Assembly (NCBI GenBank): GCA_946902985.2 | Contig: OX336395.1 | Location: 291,581,065-291,645,064, forward strand | Reading direction: 5' to 3' | Length of the DNA stretch: 64,000 nt | Source of the DNA: Meconema thalassinum | Taxonomy: Eukaryota > Arthropoda > Insecta > Orthoptera > Tettigoniidae | Shown: positions 42,690-53,197 of the stretch, one piece after another | How positions within the stretch are numbered: position 1 is the first letter of the stretch | Layout of the letters: each line of letters begins with the position of its first letter | Notes under the pieces: model-generated | Databases searched by the model: none | What the model saw: only the letters and a program-made list of their open reading frames with translations | What the model was told of the DNA's origin: nothing | Program-made: the position numbers and the translations under genes

Positions 42690-43906
42690 GAGACCTAGTA
42701 CTGAACTATATCAAAACACCATTGCGATAACAGACGAAACTAGAAAACGCAGAGCCAAATTTTACACTCACATCCACAGGATGGCCACCTCCAGATTGCC
42801 CAAGAAACTACTCGTTATCATAACACAGAGCAAATGCGGCACGGAATGGCTTAAAGAGGTACAGAGACACTTACAAGTAATCGGTAGGGCTCGGATTTTT
42901 AGGTGCTAACAATCGGGAAAATATTTATTTTTTATGTAACTTATTAAAAATACCTGAAATAATTGACAAAAAATATGTAATTATAATTCAGTTTATTAAT
43001 GTGAATATAAATAATATGCAGCACTCACGAATGCAATTTATGCCATGTCTCACTGACTGCTGAAGCTTTACAATACACAACGAGATACATCTTCAGGTTG
43101 TCCATCACAAATGACCGACGATTATCGCGAAACACTTATTCTGATTGCTTGATTGCTTTCCCACATGGTTGGCAGAACAGAACGCCCCCATCAGAAGTAA
43201 AATTATCTTTAAATTCTGCAACAGATGATAACTTGTAGTTGTTTTTACTTTAGGCATCGTAGAACTGCCTTACACTTCCAAGTGCCAGAAATGAACTGCA
43301 TGTGAGTGACACTGGTTCCAGGTAGTTGGGGGAGGGGGAGGTCTAGCACGTGGTGCAATATGGGTATGGACAATGAAATCCCCGGCTTCCACAGTGAGTG
43401 GCACGGGGCGACAAGTTAAGAATAACACAGTTGCAAGCTGACATACGCTCTGCATGAAGATTAGATAGCTCACAGGTTCTTCCCCGTTGAACTAACACAG
43501 AACAAAAATTCAATAAACTGAAAGACCTAGCATACTGATTTTAAAAAAATGTAAATATTATGCCTTTTATGTGCTAATAAGTGAAAAGCAGGAATTTATG
43601 TATTTATAGAGAAAATGCTTAAAATATGTATTTACATAAAAAAAATATTTATTTACCTAAAAATCCGATCCCTAGTAATCAGTACCGGTATACAAAATTT
43701 CGATGGCCGAACTGAGTGCCAGACGAAAATCGCGAATGTAAGTTCGAACCAAGATCATTACGACAACCTGGAAAAAAGTGGACGGATGAAAGGAAGAGGG
43801 AGCATTCCACGCGAATGAAGAGATTTTGGGAGGAGCGGAGGAGACACACCTCCAAATGACATCATGTTATCAAGTTGATCGCTCTCCTGTAGGGGAATTT
43901 TCGATA

Positions 43907-43960
<54 letters not shown>

Positions 43961-43965
43961 GAAGA
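42690..43965 (+). pseudogene. LINE C-terminal region with (AAT)n tail, split by a hAT
   Basis: The first part (42690-42884) reads ITDETRKRRAKFYTHIHRMA and then GTEWLKEVQRHLQVIG. After the hAT (42885-43674) coding resumes with STRMKRFWEERRRHTSK near 43800-43855 and then a stop. The element closes in (AAT)n at 43904-43960. The order is that of one LINE tail, so the hAT is the younger insert. Confidence 0.68.
42885..43674 (-). mobile_element. hAT-type element with zinc-finger remnant
   Basis: The ends are TAGGGCTCGGATTTTTAGGT and, from the right, TAGGGATCGGATTTTTAGGT (19 of 20 equal). The 8-bp flanks GTAATCGG (42877-42884) and GTAATCAG (43675-43682) differ at one base. On the minus strand, near 43150-43260, a frame reads LLLMGAFCSANHVGKQ, resembling the BED-like zinc finger that starts CGGBP-type hAT proteins. 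The core is deleted, so it is a non-autonomous element of 790 bp. Confidence 0.78.
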
Positions 43966-44167
43966 GAATCTGTGGTACACAGGGTGGTAATATACGTAAG
44001 AGGTTTCCAAGTAGTGAATTAAGGGTATTAAAGCGGTCAGAACGTTGCTTTATACATGAATATAGACGGATACTCACGAATAAACGTGTTGGTTCGTTGA
44101 TGTTAATCGCTGTACAAGGTATCCTTAGTTACCTTGAGTATAGCGTAGGTATTGTTGCAGGTTGTTG

Positions 44168-44499
44168 AAGCCTCCGTGGCTTAGGCGGCAGCACGCCGGC
44201 CTCTCACCGCTGGGTCCGTGGTTCAAATCCCGGTCACTCCATGTGAGATCTGTGCTGGACAAAACGGAGGCAGACAGGTTTTTCTCCGGGTACTCCGGTT
44301 TTCCCTGTCAAAATTTCATTCCAGCAACACTCTCCACTATCATTTCATTTCATCTGTCATGCATTTAATCATTGCCCCAGAGGAGTGCGTCAGGCCTCGG
44401 CAGCCGGCACAGTTCATATCCTCGCCGCTAGATGGGGGCTTCATTCATTCCATTCCTGACCCGGTCGGAGACTGGAAGCAGGCTGTGGATTTTCATTTC
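44168..44499 (+). repeat. SINE-D, copy 2, with a 17-bp TSD
   Basis: It has the same head and body as 41680-42025. Perfect 17-bp duplications ATTGTTGCAGGTTGTTG lie at 44151-44167 and 44500-44516. The element itself is 332 bp and ends GGATTTTCATTTC. A perfect long TSD argues for a recent insertion. Confidence 0.93.
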
Positions 44500-44609
44500 A
44501 TTGTTGCAGGTTGTTGCAAGCGCCACGGCCCGTCAGTGGCGTGCGGTGAGACTAGTGGATACCCGCTAATATAATAATAATAATAATTAATAATAATAAT
44601 ATGGCAGCG

Positions 44610-45043
44610 AATCTTGGACAATAGGAGAGAGAGAGAGAGCGGAAAAGACTACTAGCATTTGAAACCTGGTGCTATAGAAGGATTATGAAAATCAGCTGGA
44701 AAGAAATGGTCACAAATGAGGAAATCTTTAGAAGAGTGGGAGAGAGAAGATGCTTCCTTAAATATTTAAAAGGAGGATGGAATCACCTTGTGGGCCACAT
44801 ACTGTGACACGATGGACTGATTAAGCTAATAATCGAGGGAACAGTAGACGGCAAGAATTGTAGAGGAAGACCCAGACTGGAGTACATGAGTCAAATTCTG
44901 CAAGATATGGGTTGTGACTCATACTGTGAACTGAAGAGGAAGGCGGAGAGACGGGAAGAATGGCGAGCTGCTGCCAACCACAGAGAGAGAATATTATTAT
45001 TATTATTATTATTATTACTATTATTATTATTATTATTATTAAT
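44610..45043 (+). pseudogene. LINE C-terminal tail with (TAT)n 3' end
   Basis: The frame reads KRLLAFETWCYRRIMKISWK, then LVGHIL and a stop, then KLIIEGTVDGKNCRGRPRLE and ELKRKAERREEWRAAANH. These are the blocks after the RT in a widespread insect LINE. The (ATT)n at 44993-45043 is its tail. A TAA-rich microsatellite at 44563-44602 precedes it. It is too short to be active. Confidence 0.72.
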
Positions 45044-45338
45044 ATTTAGAGACCAGAGAATTTCGCATTAATTTCGAAAAGAAATCGCGATATGATGATG
45101 AAAGATCAGATGTAGCACTGTTGATGAGCAGGGGCCCATTCAAGCCCAATATTTTTGCATTAACTACAGCATTATTACAATAAATCATACATCAGATTGT
45201 TCAGGAAAAATTACAGTATACATTTATTTAAGATCAAAATAACAAAATGCCATTTTTGACACTTCCCGGTTCCCATTGTATTTCATTAATTAGTTTTGAA
45301 TATTCCAACCTAGAAAATAAGATTGGCAACCTATTCTC
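45044..45338. other. No recognisable feature
   Basis: AT-rich DNA between a LINE tail and a mariner, with no motif. Confidence 0.35.
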
Positions 45339-46172
45339 TAAGGTGCGTTCAAAAAGTAACGCAAACCGGTGACGACATCGGCTAATCGTGGCGTGTGTAA
45401 CGAGGTGTGGTTCCGACCAGAGCGTGGAAGGTCACAGCCCGTCGCTAGAGGGCACGCGTGCACGGCACGTGACAAAACAAAGCGAGCTGCAGCATGCATC
45501 AATCGTCCAACCAAGACCAAGACAGTGGGCCATTCGACATGCTTCCTGGTGTGGTTGAGGACTGTGGGGCACCCATTGGGCACACACTTTCCGCAAGTGC
45601 AGTCGTTCCTTCATGATGGTGTGCACTCTTCCGACGCTCAATCCGACCACGGCGGCTATGGCGTTCACTGTCACTCGGCGGTCCAGAGTAATGAGTGCAT
45701 CAACCAGCTGGACGTTGTCATCGGTAATGCAGGGGGGTGCCCCAGACCGGGCATCATGGGCTAACGACACCCGTCCTTCCCTGAAGCGCTTGTGCCACGC
45801 CTTGACCCTTGTAAGGGGCATGTAGTATTCGCCGTACACTTGTGACATTCGGCGATGGATGACCGTTCCCCCTACTCCTTTCGCTATCAGAATACAAACA
45901 ACACCTCTTTGCTCATCGTTTGACGCCTCCATGTCACTGTTTGCAATGCGACTGGCAACGTTGGACGCAAGGAGGATATATGGGACGATTGAAGCATGCT
46001 GCTTCTCGCTTTGTATCGTCACGTGACGTGCACGCGTGCCCTCTAGCGACGGGCTGTGACCTTCCAAGCTCTGGTCGGAACCACTCCTCGTTACACACGC
46101 CAGGATTAGCTGATGTCGTCACCGGTTTGCGCATTACAGCCTCCGGCTCGTTACTTTTTGAACGCACTTTAT
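45339..46172 (-). mobile_element. mariner fold-back derivative (both ends are the 5' end)
   Basis: This is the same family as 22729-24044. The right arm (45985-46172) is the normal 5' end. The left arm (45341-45517) is an inverted copy of it, from AGGTGCGTTCAAAAAGTAAC through CGCAAACCGGTGACGACATC to the CAATCGTCC point. About 20 bp (AGCCGGAGGCT..) are missing from the left arm. The genuine 3' half, with the catalytic core, has been lost. The junction with coding is at about 45517 (CCAACCAAGACCAAGACAGT). Confidence 0.85.
45518..45932 (-). pseudogene. mariner transposase N-terminal (HTH) part only
   Basis: ATG 45930-45932 opens MEASNDEQRGVVCILIAKGV. It goes on through RVKAWHKRFREGRVSLAHDA, LITLDRRVTVNAIAAVVGLS and HTIMKERLHLRKVCAQWVPH without a break. 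This is the paired HTH DNA-binding region. At about 45518 the frame runs into the inverted arm and ends soon after. No catalytic Asp is present. Such a protein could bind the ends but not cut them; whether it is expressed is unknown. Confidence 0.82.
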
Positions 46173-46261
46173 ACATTAACCTCGTCCAACCAAGATGGGT
46201 GTTATTCACGCGACTGATAACCCTTTCCTTGATTAACTTGGCAACAAAATATTTATAATCC

Positions 46262-46451
46262 TTGCCAGCGGTAACGTTCTCGCTTGCTCTGCCCAAGGTT
46301 GCAGGATGCAATCGTGGTGCAGTCAGCGCAAATGTGAGGGAGCCGTGTCAGTAGATTTACTAACATACCTTTCGGGGCAAATTTCCGGAAAACCGGCGTA
46401 TCTAAAAGCCCCAGTAGTTAAAAGGGACGTAAAACCATTATTGTTATTATC
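46262..46451 (+). repeat. SINE-B, copy 2
   Basis: GGTAACGTTCTCGCTTGCTC, then CCAAGGTTGCAGGATGCAAT (degenerate B box), then the body ending AAAAGGGACGTAAAACCATT. It matches the reverse complement of 49751-49976. The first bases of the head are missing. Confidence 0.75.
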
Positions 46452-46570
46452 TTATAGCCAGTTTATATTCAGCTTCTTTGCATCAATTACTTTAAATCAG
46501 TCTTGGGCAAAGTACGGCACTTAGGCTAGTCTCATGCGACCCGCGACATGGTTTCGAATTATAGCCTACT

Positions 46571-47232
46571 ACAGAGAGGTTAGTTTGGATGTATCGGGGA
46601 CCCTCGCTAGCCCGGTCGCCCACGGCGCGAGCCTATGTCCCGCCAGGCACTTTGCCGTTATGCGGCGCCCGCACAGCACTGAGTCATTGAGTATAGGAAT
46701 TTGTACTTACCTAGTTCACAGAAGCTGCTGAAAATGTTCGCCATTCACTGCTACACATCGCTGGCACCTTTTTATGAAACTGGCATGTACTCCCTGAAGT
46801 TCCTCAGCACCGATTGACTGTATTGCAGCTGTAATATAGTCTTTAAGCTCATTTATAGGGGAGGGATTCTCGCATACACTCTATTTTTAAGCGTCCCCCA
46901 CAAATAAAAGTCTGGGCTTCGCGGGGGCCACACGTTCCGACTTATAATCCTAGTACCAAAAATGCGACGCAATTCTGTCATGAATGCTTTGTCAGTGTGA
47001 GCAGTGGCAGAATCTTGTTGAAAATAAGTTGACAATCGCTGTCCGTAAGTCAGTTCGTCAAAAAATTGGTCAAGGATCACATTGAAGTACAAATTTAAGT
47101 ACAAATTCCTATACCCAATGACTCAATGCCGCGAAGCGCCGCATAACGGCCAAGTGCCTGGCGGGAGACAGGCTCGCGCCGCGGGCGAGCGGGCTAGCGA
47201 GGGTCTCCGATACATCCAAACTAACCTCTCTG
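46571..47232 (-). mobile_element. mariner-type element with long (about 145-bp) TIRs
   Basis: The left end CAGAGAGGTTAGTTTGGATG pairs with the right end over roughly 145 bp (46573-46720 against 47088-47231) at about 90 percent. TA lies at both outer borders. Only 660 bp remain and the N-terminal half of the transposase is missing. The right TIR replaces the expected 5' part, so the long TIR is probably an inverted duplication. Confidence 0.78.
46716..47104 (-). pseudogene. mariner-type transposase C-terminal part
   Basis: The frame starts inside the right arm and reads ELTYGQRLSTYFQQDSATAH (second catalytic Asp). RNVWPPRSPDFYLWGTLKNR (third acidic site region) and YARIPPL follow. After a one-base shift come PINELKDYITAAIQSIGAEE and FIKRCQRCVAVNGEHFQQLL, then TGA. 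This is the last third of a mariner-type transposase related to 34087-35018. Confidence 0.78.
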
Positions 47233-47294
47233 TATCTACAATATTACACAAAGTGTAATAGCCAAGATTCAAGCATTATTTAGTTAAATTGCCA

Positions 47295-47747
47295 ACTTCA
47301 TCATCACCATCATCATCATCATCATTTAATGCATTAACAGGCCTTTGAGACCTACAGCAGAAGGGCAATAGGAAAAGAAATATATATCACAAATATTACA
47401 GAACCAACGAATATTACAAAGGAAAAAAATAATATTACAAACAAACAAACAAAAAAAAAAAAAAAAAGGAAAGTCAGTCAATAACCAAGAGGAGGAGGTA
47501 TTTGCTGCAAATGGCGCTCCATCTTTTCTGGTCTCTAGCTGTCGGTTCCACTTCTTGAAGGATCGTTGTCACTCGATCCTTCCATCGTGTTCTTGGGCGT
47601 CCTCTCGGGCGTTTTCCCGTGGGTTGAGATTGGAGGACTCTCTTAGGAAGGGATCCGTCCGCTCGTAAGATGTGGCCAAACCATTGTAGTCGCCTCTGTC
47701 CCAATATTCGTCCAATGTGTGGCTTTCCAAATCTCTGGTACAGGTCT

Positions 47748-47784
<37 letters not shown>

Positions 47785-47935
47785 TCTCCCATTTACCTTC
47801 CATGTTATTGTAGACGGGTCCATAGATCTTTCGAAGTACCTTTCTTTAAAACGCACATGTTGAATCTTCTTTCGTTGCTGATGTCGCAACATTATCAATG
47901 TAAAATATCTTATAACATAAACTAATTTTAGAAGG
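47295..47935 (-). pseudogene. LINE C-terminal tail with a microsatellite grown inside coding
   Basis: The minus strand reads DLYQRFGKPHIGRILGQRRL, then QWFGHILRADGSLPKRVLQ and GKRPRGRPRTRWKDRV, a typical post-RT tail. Upstream, QQRKKIQHVRFKERYFERSM is the preceding block. Between them a (CTTT)n run at 47748-47784 has expanded and yields a Lys/Glu repeat. The 3' end carries an A-run (47450-47468 on the plus strand) and a (GAT)n-like tail near 47290-47325. Confidence 0.72.
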
Positions 47936-47967
47936 GTAATCAACGTTATATCTACTGGTATGTATGT

Positions 47968-48285
47968 ATGTATGCGATCAAGGGAACTACTCTCGTGTGG
48001 CGGAGCTGTTTCCGGTCACAGGCAGAGTCCGTCATTTTGTGTAGGCTAAGGATAGGTCATACAAGATCCACCCACTCGTATCTGATGAGAAGGGAAGACC
48101 CCCCACTTTGTACCTGTGGAGCCGTTTTCACCGTGGCCCACATTTTAACCGAGTGTGTGGATCTTGCTGACTTAAGAAACCTTGGTTTGCAGGCGACACT
48201 CAAACTAATATTAGCCGATGACGCGGTGGCTGCTGATCGCGTTATCCGCTTTATAAGTGAGAGTGGGTTAGGGCCAGCAATCTAA
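47968..48285 (+). CDS. LINE ORF2 C-terminal tail (fragment)
   Basis: The apparent start is in the flank. From AIKGTTLVWRSCFRSQAESV the frame matches the last 100 residues of copy a, including RIGHTRSTHSYLMRREDPPL, CTCGAVFTVAHILTEC and the end RVIRFISESGLGPAI. The RNase H catalytic residues are not included. It is a truncated LINE end with an open frame by chance of preservation. Confidence 0.8.
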   Translation: MYAIKGTTLVWRSCFRSQAESVILCRLRIGHTRSTHSYLMRREDPPLCTCGAVFTVAHILTECVDLADLRNLGLQATLKLILADDAVAADRVIRFISESGLGPAI

Positions 48286-48528
48286 ATTTTCCAATGTAAA
48301 TTGACTCAACGACTTGTTCGATTTTGAATGATAATTTTTAGTTTTTCCGTAATTTTTGTTTATTTTTATAATTTTTATTTTTATTTGTTTGTTTTATTAA
48401 TTTTAGGGCTTTTTAAATGTAGGTGTCCACCTCAAAATTTTAATTTCAATTCCAAATTTGTATTCTTTAATCTGTGTTAATAGGGGCAGATGACCTCGTA
48501 GTTCCGCCCCTTAAAACAACAATAACTT
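47978..48528 (+). mobile_element. RNase H-bearing I-type LINE, copy c
   Basis: It is the plus-strand copy of the family at 12341 and 21118 and ends CAGATGACCTCGTAGTTCCG, CCCCTTAAAACAACAATAAC. The flanks TATGTATG on both sides (47967-47977 repeat and about 48532) may be the TSD, but the left side is a (GTAT)n run. It is 5'-truncated after the RNase H domain and diverged more than copies a and b. Confidence 0.82.
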
Positions 48529-48552
48529 TATGTATGTTCATTTTCATCATTC

Positions 48553-49010
48553 AAACTCGGCCGAAGCCGTCGGATTTTTTAAGAGCGTTAAAAATCCCTC
48601 AGTATGCCTTCCTTCGGAGGGGAAGTAAAGCCGGCGGTCCCATGTCATAGATTTATGGCATGTTAAAGAACCTTCCACTAATTGCACCTGTGTGAAGCTA
48701 AATTTGATAGGTTATTGTAAACAACGCTCTTAGGTTTCTAAGTTCGTTGCCAAGAGCCGACTGCGGTGGCGTCTAGCCGCTGAGTTGTGAACTTAGCCTA
48801 GTAGTCGTTGACGGTGGCGCTTGGCGGCAAAAGTAGGAACTATTTGAAAAATTCTAAGTTGCAGTACTTAAATTAAAATGACAGATAACACACACTAATA
48901 CAGTCATCACAATTAACACAGGTTATCAGACAGATTCTACACACACCCAAAGTACACGGGGCTACATGACCGCGTTGTCGCAGCCCCTAAACTTAAGAAC
49001 CAACCAACCA
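48553..49010 (+). repeat. SINE-A copy lacking the tRNA-like head
   Basis: It starts in the B box (TTCAAACTCGGCCGAAGCCG) and continues to the family end GAACCAACCAACC. It is uninterrupted, so it shows the state of the body before the LINE and THAP insertions in the other copies. The head is missing at the same point as in the copy at 29189. Confidence 0.85.
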
Positions 49011-49457
49011 TTATATACGGTATTCATTTTAAATGTTTTGTAAATTGATACGGATGCGTTATCATTGGATGGAAGTTACGGTTATAAATGCACTAGTGTC
49101 CAAAAGTTAAGCATAAGTTAGGAATAAGCAGGGCAACAGGAAATAGACCGCAAATCACACGACATATGCACCTACCAACCTTACGTGTTCTCTCTGAATA
49201 GGAAAGGAGTATTCCCTGCTTTGACTAGCGGCGTAATCACAAGGTAAACACAACCAGTGCCTGCGCCTCATATTCCCTCAGTCATGCTCGCCCTGTTATA
49301 GTGTGCGGAGTGTAGCCTCGTGGTGAACGTGACAACATAATGGCACAACGACGCCATTTGCACCCCGCGTTGCAGGGTAGAATACTCACCCCCCCCCCCC
49401 CTCGCCCTTGAAGCAGCCAGACACAGACCGAAGTCGCCGTTTCCTTGAATGTGCCAC

Positions 49458-50428
49458 CAGGCGCGGATTCAGGGGGGGGGGGGGGGGGGGGTCACGGAGG
49501 TCATGACCCCCCAAACGGAGACCAAATTTTTTTGCAAACTCAAAAAACGAAAACACAATAACCAGACAAATAAAACTTAACAAATTTTAACTAAAAACAG
49601 GTTTTTTTTTTCATTTTATTCAATACTGAAAATATCTTCATTGCAATTATTATGTTCTGTTACAACTGTACATATTTACAACTTCATACCTGTTATATAA
49701 AAACGATTATTTATATAACAAAATCAACCCGTCTATTTTGTTTAGCAAACATAATAATGTTATTGGTTTTACGTCCCTTTTAACTACACTGGCTTTTAGA
49801 GACGCCGGGGTGCCGGAATTTTGCCGCGAAGGGGATCTTTAAAGTGCCAGTAAATGTACTGACACGGCTCCCTCGCATTTGCGCACCCTCAAATGCCAGC
49901 TGACTGCGCCAGGTTTCGAACCTGCAACCTTGGGCTCAGCAAGCGAGAACGTTACCCCTGAGCCACGCAGCCAGACTGTTTAGCAAACCTTGTGATTACC
50001 GAATCGATGTTTATAGTGATGTCACGATGAATGTGCAGCAACGCACGGATAGGAATTTGGGGATTTTTTCGCACCAAAAAATTTTGCCGACGTCCAAACT
50101 GCAAGCTTGGTTGGCAATTTAAGCTGTGACTTTCTCCCTTTGTCGGTACCAACACGACTTGCCGAAACTGTAACGTACCTTGATACTTTTCTCAAAGCTC
50201 GATGTAAAAGTCACAAAACACGCCATTGCAATTTGTACGAATATTTTTGGTGCGCTAAACGCATGAAATTTATATCCATGTAGCTTGCAAAAAAAATTGG
50301 TCTGCTTTTGTACGTTTGGTTATTTTGTGATTGCGTTGTTGCTGATACCATTTTTCTTAACAATTTCGATTCTCTGACACCCCCCCCCCCCCCCCCCCCC
50401 CCAAAGCCAAACTCTAGATCCGCGCCTG
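49458..50428. mobile_element. hAT MITE, copy 1, with 8-bp TSD and long G/C runs
   Basis: The ends are CAGGCGCGGATTCAGG and, from the right, CAGGCGCGGATCTAGAG. Perfect 8-bp TSDs TGTGCCAC lie at 49450-49457 and 50429-50436. Just inside each end is a homopolymer of about 20 G or C. No transposase is encoded. Copy 2 (54100-62184) is the same element in reverse orientation. This copy carries SINE-B and lacks the Helitron. Confidence 0.93.
49751..49976 (-). repeat. SINE-B, copy 3, inside the hAT MITE
   Basis: In reverse orientation it begins GTCTGGCTGCGTGGCTCAGG (A box) with GGTTCGAAACC as B box, and ends near 49751 with ACATTATTAT. TSDs TGTTTAGCAAAC (49739-49750 and 49977-49988) are perfect over 12 bp. 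The sister hAT copy near 54535 has only one such sequence, so the empty site is known. Confidence 0.92.
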
Positions 50429-51107
50429 TGTGCCACGAAGTGTCATTTTCAGGCTTTGGACACGATTTCGAGACAAAGGGGATGTTAGTCGTAGGCCAGT
50501 AGCTTGTCGACCAAGAGTAACCACCCCACAGCAGGACCGATATCTGGACCCGCCAGACGAAATCGGAGTGCACTTGCAAGACAATAATTGTCGGCAGAGC
50601 TTGCAGCCGTCTCAGGGCTTGCAGTTTCCCGGCAAACCGAGTACCGGAGGCTCAGAACAGCAGGGCTGTTTGCAAGACGTCCAGTGATGTGCGTCCCGCT
50701 CACTCCAGCACAGAGACGAGCCCGTTTACTGTGGAGCCGTCAACGTCGAAACTGGACCATGAGGCACGTGCTCTTCGCAGATGAATCCCGCTTCAGTTTG
50801 CAGAACGATTCCCGTCGCATATTAATCCGGAGAGAACCTGGTTCCCGATACAACAACAGGAATATCGTGGAACGGGACCAGTATGGTGGTGGCGTCATGG
50901 TGTGTAGCCTGGTCAAGTTAGACACGTTTCCACGCCACCTGTGAGGTAGTGTACTTGGCGCGTTTTTTAACGTGGTTTCCTGTTTAATTCAATAATATTT
51001 AATAATAAAAAATGGTACTATTGGAAATGATGAAAGCGGTATGAATTTTAAGAAATTGTAGGAAATTATTCGGAATCATCTAATATTTCTACTTCCTAAT
51101 GTTGTTG

Positions 51108-51171
51108 TTGTTCTTCTTCTTCCTCTTATTTTTGCTCTTCTTCTTCTTCTTCTTCTTCTTCTGCTTTGCCT

Positions 51172-51206
<35 letters not shown>

Positions 51207-51215
51207 GTGCTGGGT
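51108..51215 (-). repeat. (GAA)n expansion in the Glu-rich end of the CXC gene
   Basis: TTC/CTT repeats on the plus strand read as two long Glu runs on the minus strand (split by Gly-Lys-Ala). A stop (TAA near 51125) now interrupts them. The frame then runs EVEILDDSE to a stop at about 51068, a plausible natural C-terminus. Confidence 0.7.
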
Positions 51216-51410
51216 GCAGGTAAATTGTCCTAACAGTGATGAATCAGATGTCTCCTCGCTGATATTGTATGAACACTCTTCTGATGGCAAATCAACATTG
51301 GAGCATGACTGGCCTTGACAACTGGTACATGCTAATGAACAAAATAATCCACCTTTCTTGCAGCCGCATTTAGCATTACATACCTTTATGTTCGACCCTC
51401 ACTATTATGT

Positions 51411-52072
51411 GTCAGAAAACTGTATCATAATGATGGTCATTATAACACTGATTTTCATTATGATACAGTTTCTCCAGCCAATCAGAGCTCGTTCATTGAC
51501 CAATTAGGTAACGATACCTTCGCGCATGCGCTCAAAATCCAACATGTCGGACATAAACACAACATCGAACTAGGCTATAATAAATTACCGACATGGAATA
51601 CGCATCGTCCATATGTTCGCGTAAATAAACTGGCGAAAATGAAACAAGAAATAGCACTATACTTTAAAATCACCAACACTAATTTCTACACAGCGTATTG
51701 TCTTCAAATGACTCCGGTGACAATATTACTGAGGGACGGCAGATGTATACATATGGCCTGCATATGGCATTGCAAGCACACAGAGCGCATGCGTCGGTCG
51801 TTCAAAGATCTTGAAAGACAGAGATATAATACCCAACGCTCTCTCTGCGATCACAAAATTCAAGTAGCTGACTCTCAACAGATATTTATGAATATTTATG
51901 TTAAAACATATAATAAAGTTATAATTATCGTCGAACATAAACAGTCGTATGCAACTCGCCTATAATGGTAATTAAGACACTCGTATGGAAATTATAAAAC
52001 TCGCATACGCTCGTTTTATAAAAATACTCGTGTCTTAATTATAGCCATTATAGGCTCGTTGCATAATGTACT
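51411..52072. mobile_element. Palindrome-ended non-coding element inside the CXC gene
   Basis: Near the left end AACTGTATCATAATGA pairs with TCATTATGATACAGTT (51417-51473). At the right end 51947-52003 pairs with 52010-52070 (GCAACTCGCCTATAATGG against CCATTATAGGCTCGTTGC). The element lies exactly between FCNCK and KVCNAKC of the Cys-rich domain. It has no coding capacity and no clear TSD, so the exact ends are uncertain. Confidence 0.6.
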
Positions 52073-52663
52073 ATTTTACAATTGCAAAAAACTTTGTTGA
52101 GGAGTTTTTCCGATGCAGGTGGGAGTAAAGTCTGGATTGGTTCCAATGTATTGTCGATTAACCTCCAATCCCAGTGTTCTGGGTCTAGTTGATTACCAAG
52201 CCACACTTGAACTTGATAATATACCCGAAATAGATGTTGATGAGCAGAAGCATAGGTTGGAGGAAGACAAGCTAATTGCACTTGTTTTTTGTTACGAGTT
52301 TTCTTACAAAGCATGCGTATCGTAACTTATCTAAGCAGGTAATTAGTTTTTGAGCTCCATAAATAGAAAGAAGAAAGCGAATTCCGTTGGTGATTACATC
52401 TTGTTTAGTAGAGTGACCCTTTTTAAAAACGTCAGCACAATGAACTAAATCTTGCTTCTCAAACATTTTAAAAACTGTTGTTTTACCCCTCCTGAAAAAT
52501 GCTGATGTCGTATCGCAGCCAGTTACTGTGTGTAAAAATAGTATATGATTTTGACACTTTGCAAAAGCAGATAAACTTTTGGATGAATATACATGGGTTG
52601 GTTTTTTAGTTTTGGCTCCTTAGTTATAACTGGAGTAATAACTCACTTAGATGGTTCCAAGTT

Positions 52664-53197
52664 TCACAGGCCGTCGATGTAGTCCCCACCGTTGCGTACA
52701 ACGGGTTCCCAGCGATGCGGAAGTCGTTGGATCCCGTTGGCACTGCCCAATCTATTGATGGTACGAAGAGAGCGCTCGGCAGCCTGCGTAACGTCATTGT
52801 CATCTTCATCTTCGGGATGAGACCATAGTCGCAGGACTGATGTCGGGAGAATATGGGGGGGGGGGGGGGGGGGAGAGAGGACCTCCCAGCCCCAGCGATC
52901 CAACAATGCCGACACAACGCCTGCTGTGTGTGCCCTAGCATTGTCATGCAGAACGATGGGCGGTGTAACCATGTAGTGGCGCCGTTTCCTTCTCAGAGCT
53001 CCTTGGAGATGGTCTTGCAGAAACGAACAATTGTACGCCGCATTAACGGTTTGCCCTCGGGGAACAGTATGGCAGCGCTTCCGTACCATTGAAGACGTTA
53101 AGCAGGCTGCCGAGCGCTCTCTTCGTACCATCAATAGATTGGGCAGTGCCAACGGGATCCAACGACTTCCGCATCGCTGGGAACACGTTATACGCAA
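52664..53197 (-). pseudogene. mariner transposase catalytic C-terminal part
   Basis: Starting from the right arm the frame reads LRRKRRHYMVTPPIVLHDNA (second catalytic Asp in HDNA) and RAHTAGVVSALLDRWGWEVL. The conserved PPYSPD block that should follow is replaced by a G-run (52856-52874). CDYGLIPKMKMTM comes next and SLRTINRLGSANGIQRLPHR closes the protein. The N-terminal HTH and first Asp are missing. The frame is partly kept by chance across the homopolymer. Confidence 0.78.

Larger units (their letters stand above)
49340..50943 (+). pseudogene. Tc1-like transposase, interrupted and truncated
   Basis: ATG 49340 opens MAQRRHLHPALQGRIL and meets a C-run (49390-49401) that breaks the frame. 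HTH coding before the insertion (SQTQTEVAVSLNV) continues after the 8-bp TSD as PRSVIFRLWTRFRDKGDVSR. Further blocks are ELAAVSGLAVSRQTEYRRLR, LLWSRQRRNWTMRHVLFADE (first catalytic Asp) and RDQYGGGVMVC. The second and third acidic residues are lost with the 3' end. The insertion removed no coding bases other than the duplication, which makes the order of events clear. Confidence 0.83.
49095..50945 (+). mobile_element. Tc1-like transposon, 3'-truncated, split by a hAT MITE
   Basis: The left end CACTAGTGTCCAAAAGTTAA has the look of a Tc1 terminus. The transposase starts at 49340 and runs to about 50943 around the hAT insertion. The right TIR and the last third of the transposase are missing at the junction with the CXC gene's downstream flank. 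Confidence 0.75.

Noticed and set aside
44886..45071. ORF ending in a poly-Leu run
   Set aside because: The Leu run is the translated (TAT)n/(ATT)n tail of a LINE. The upstream residues are the LINE tail itself.
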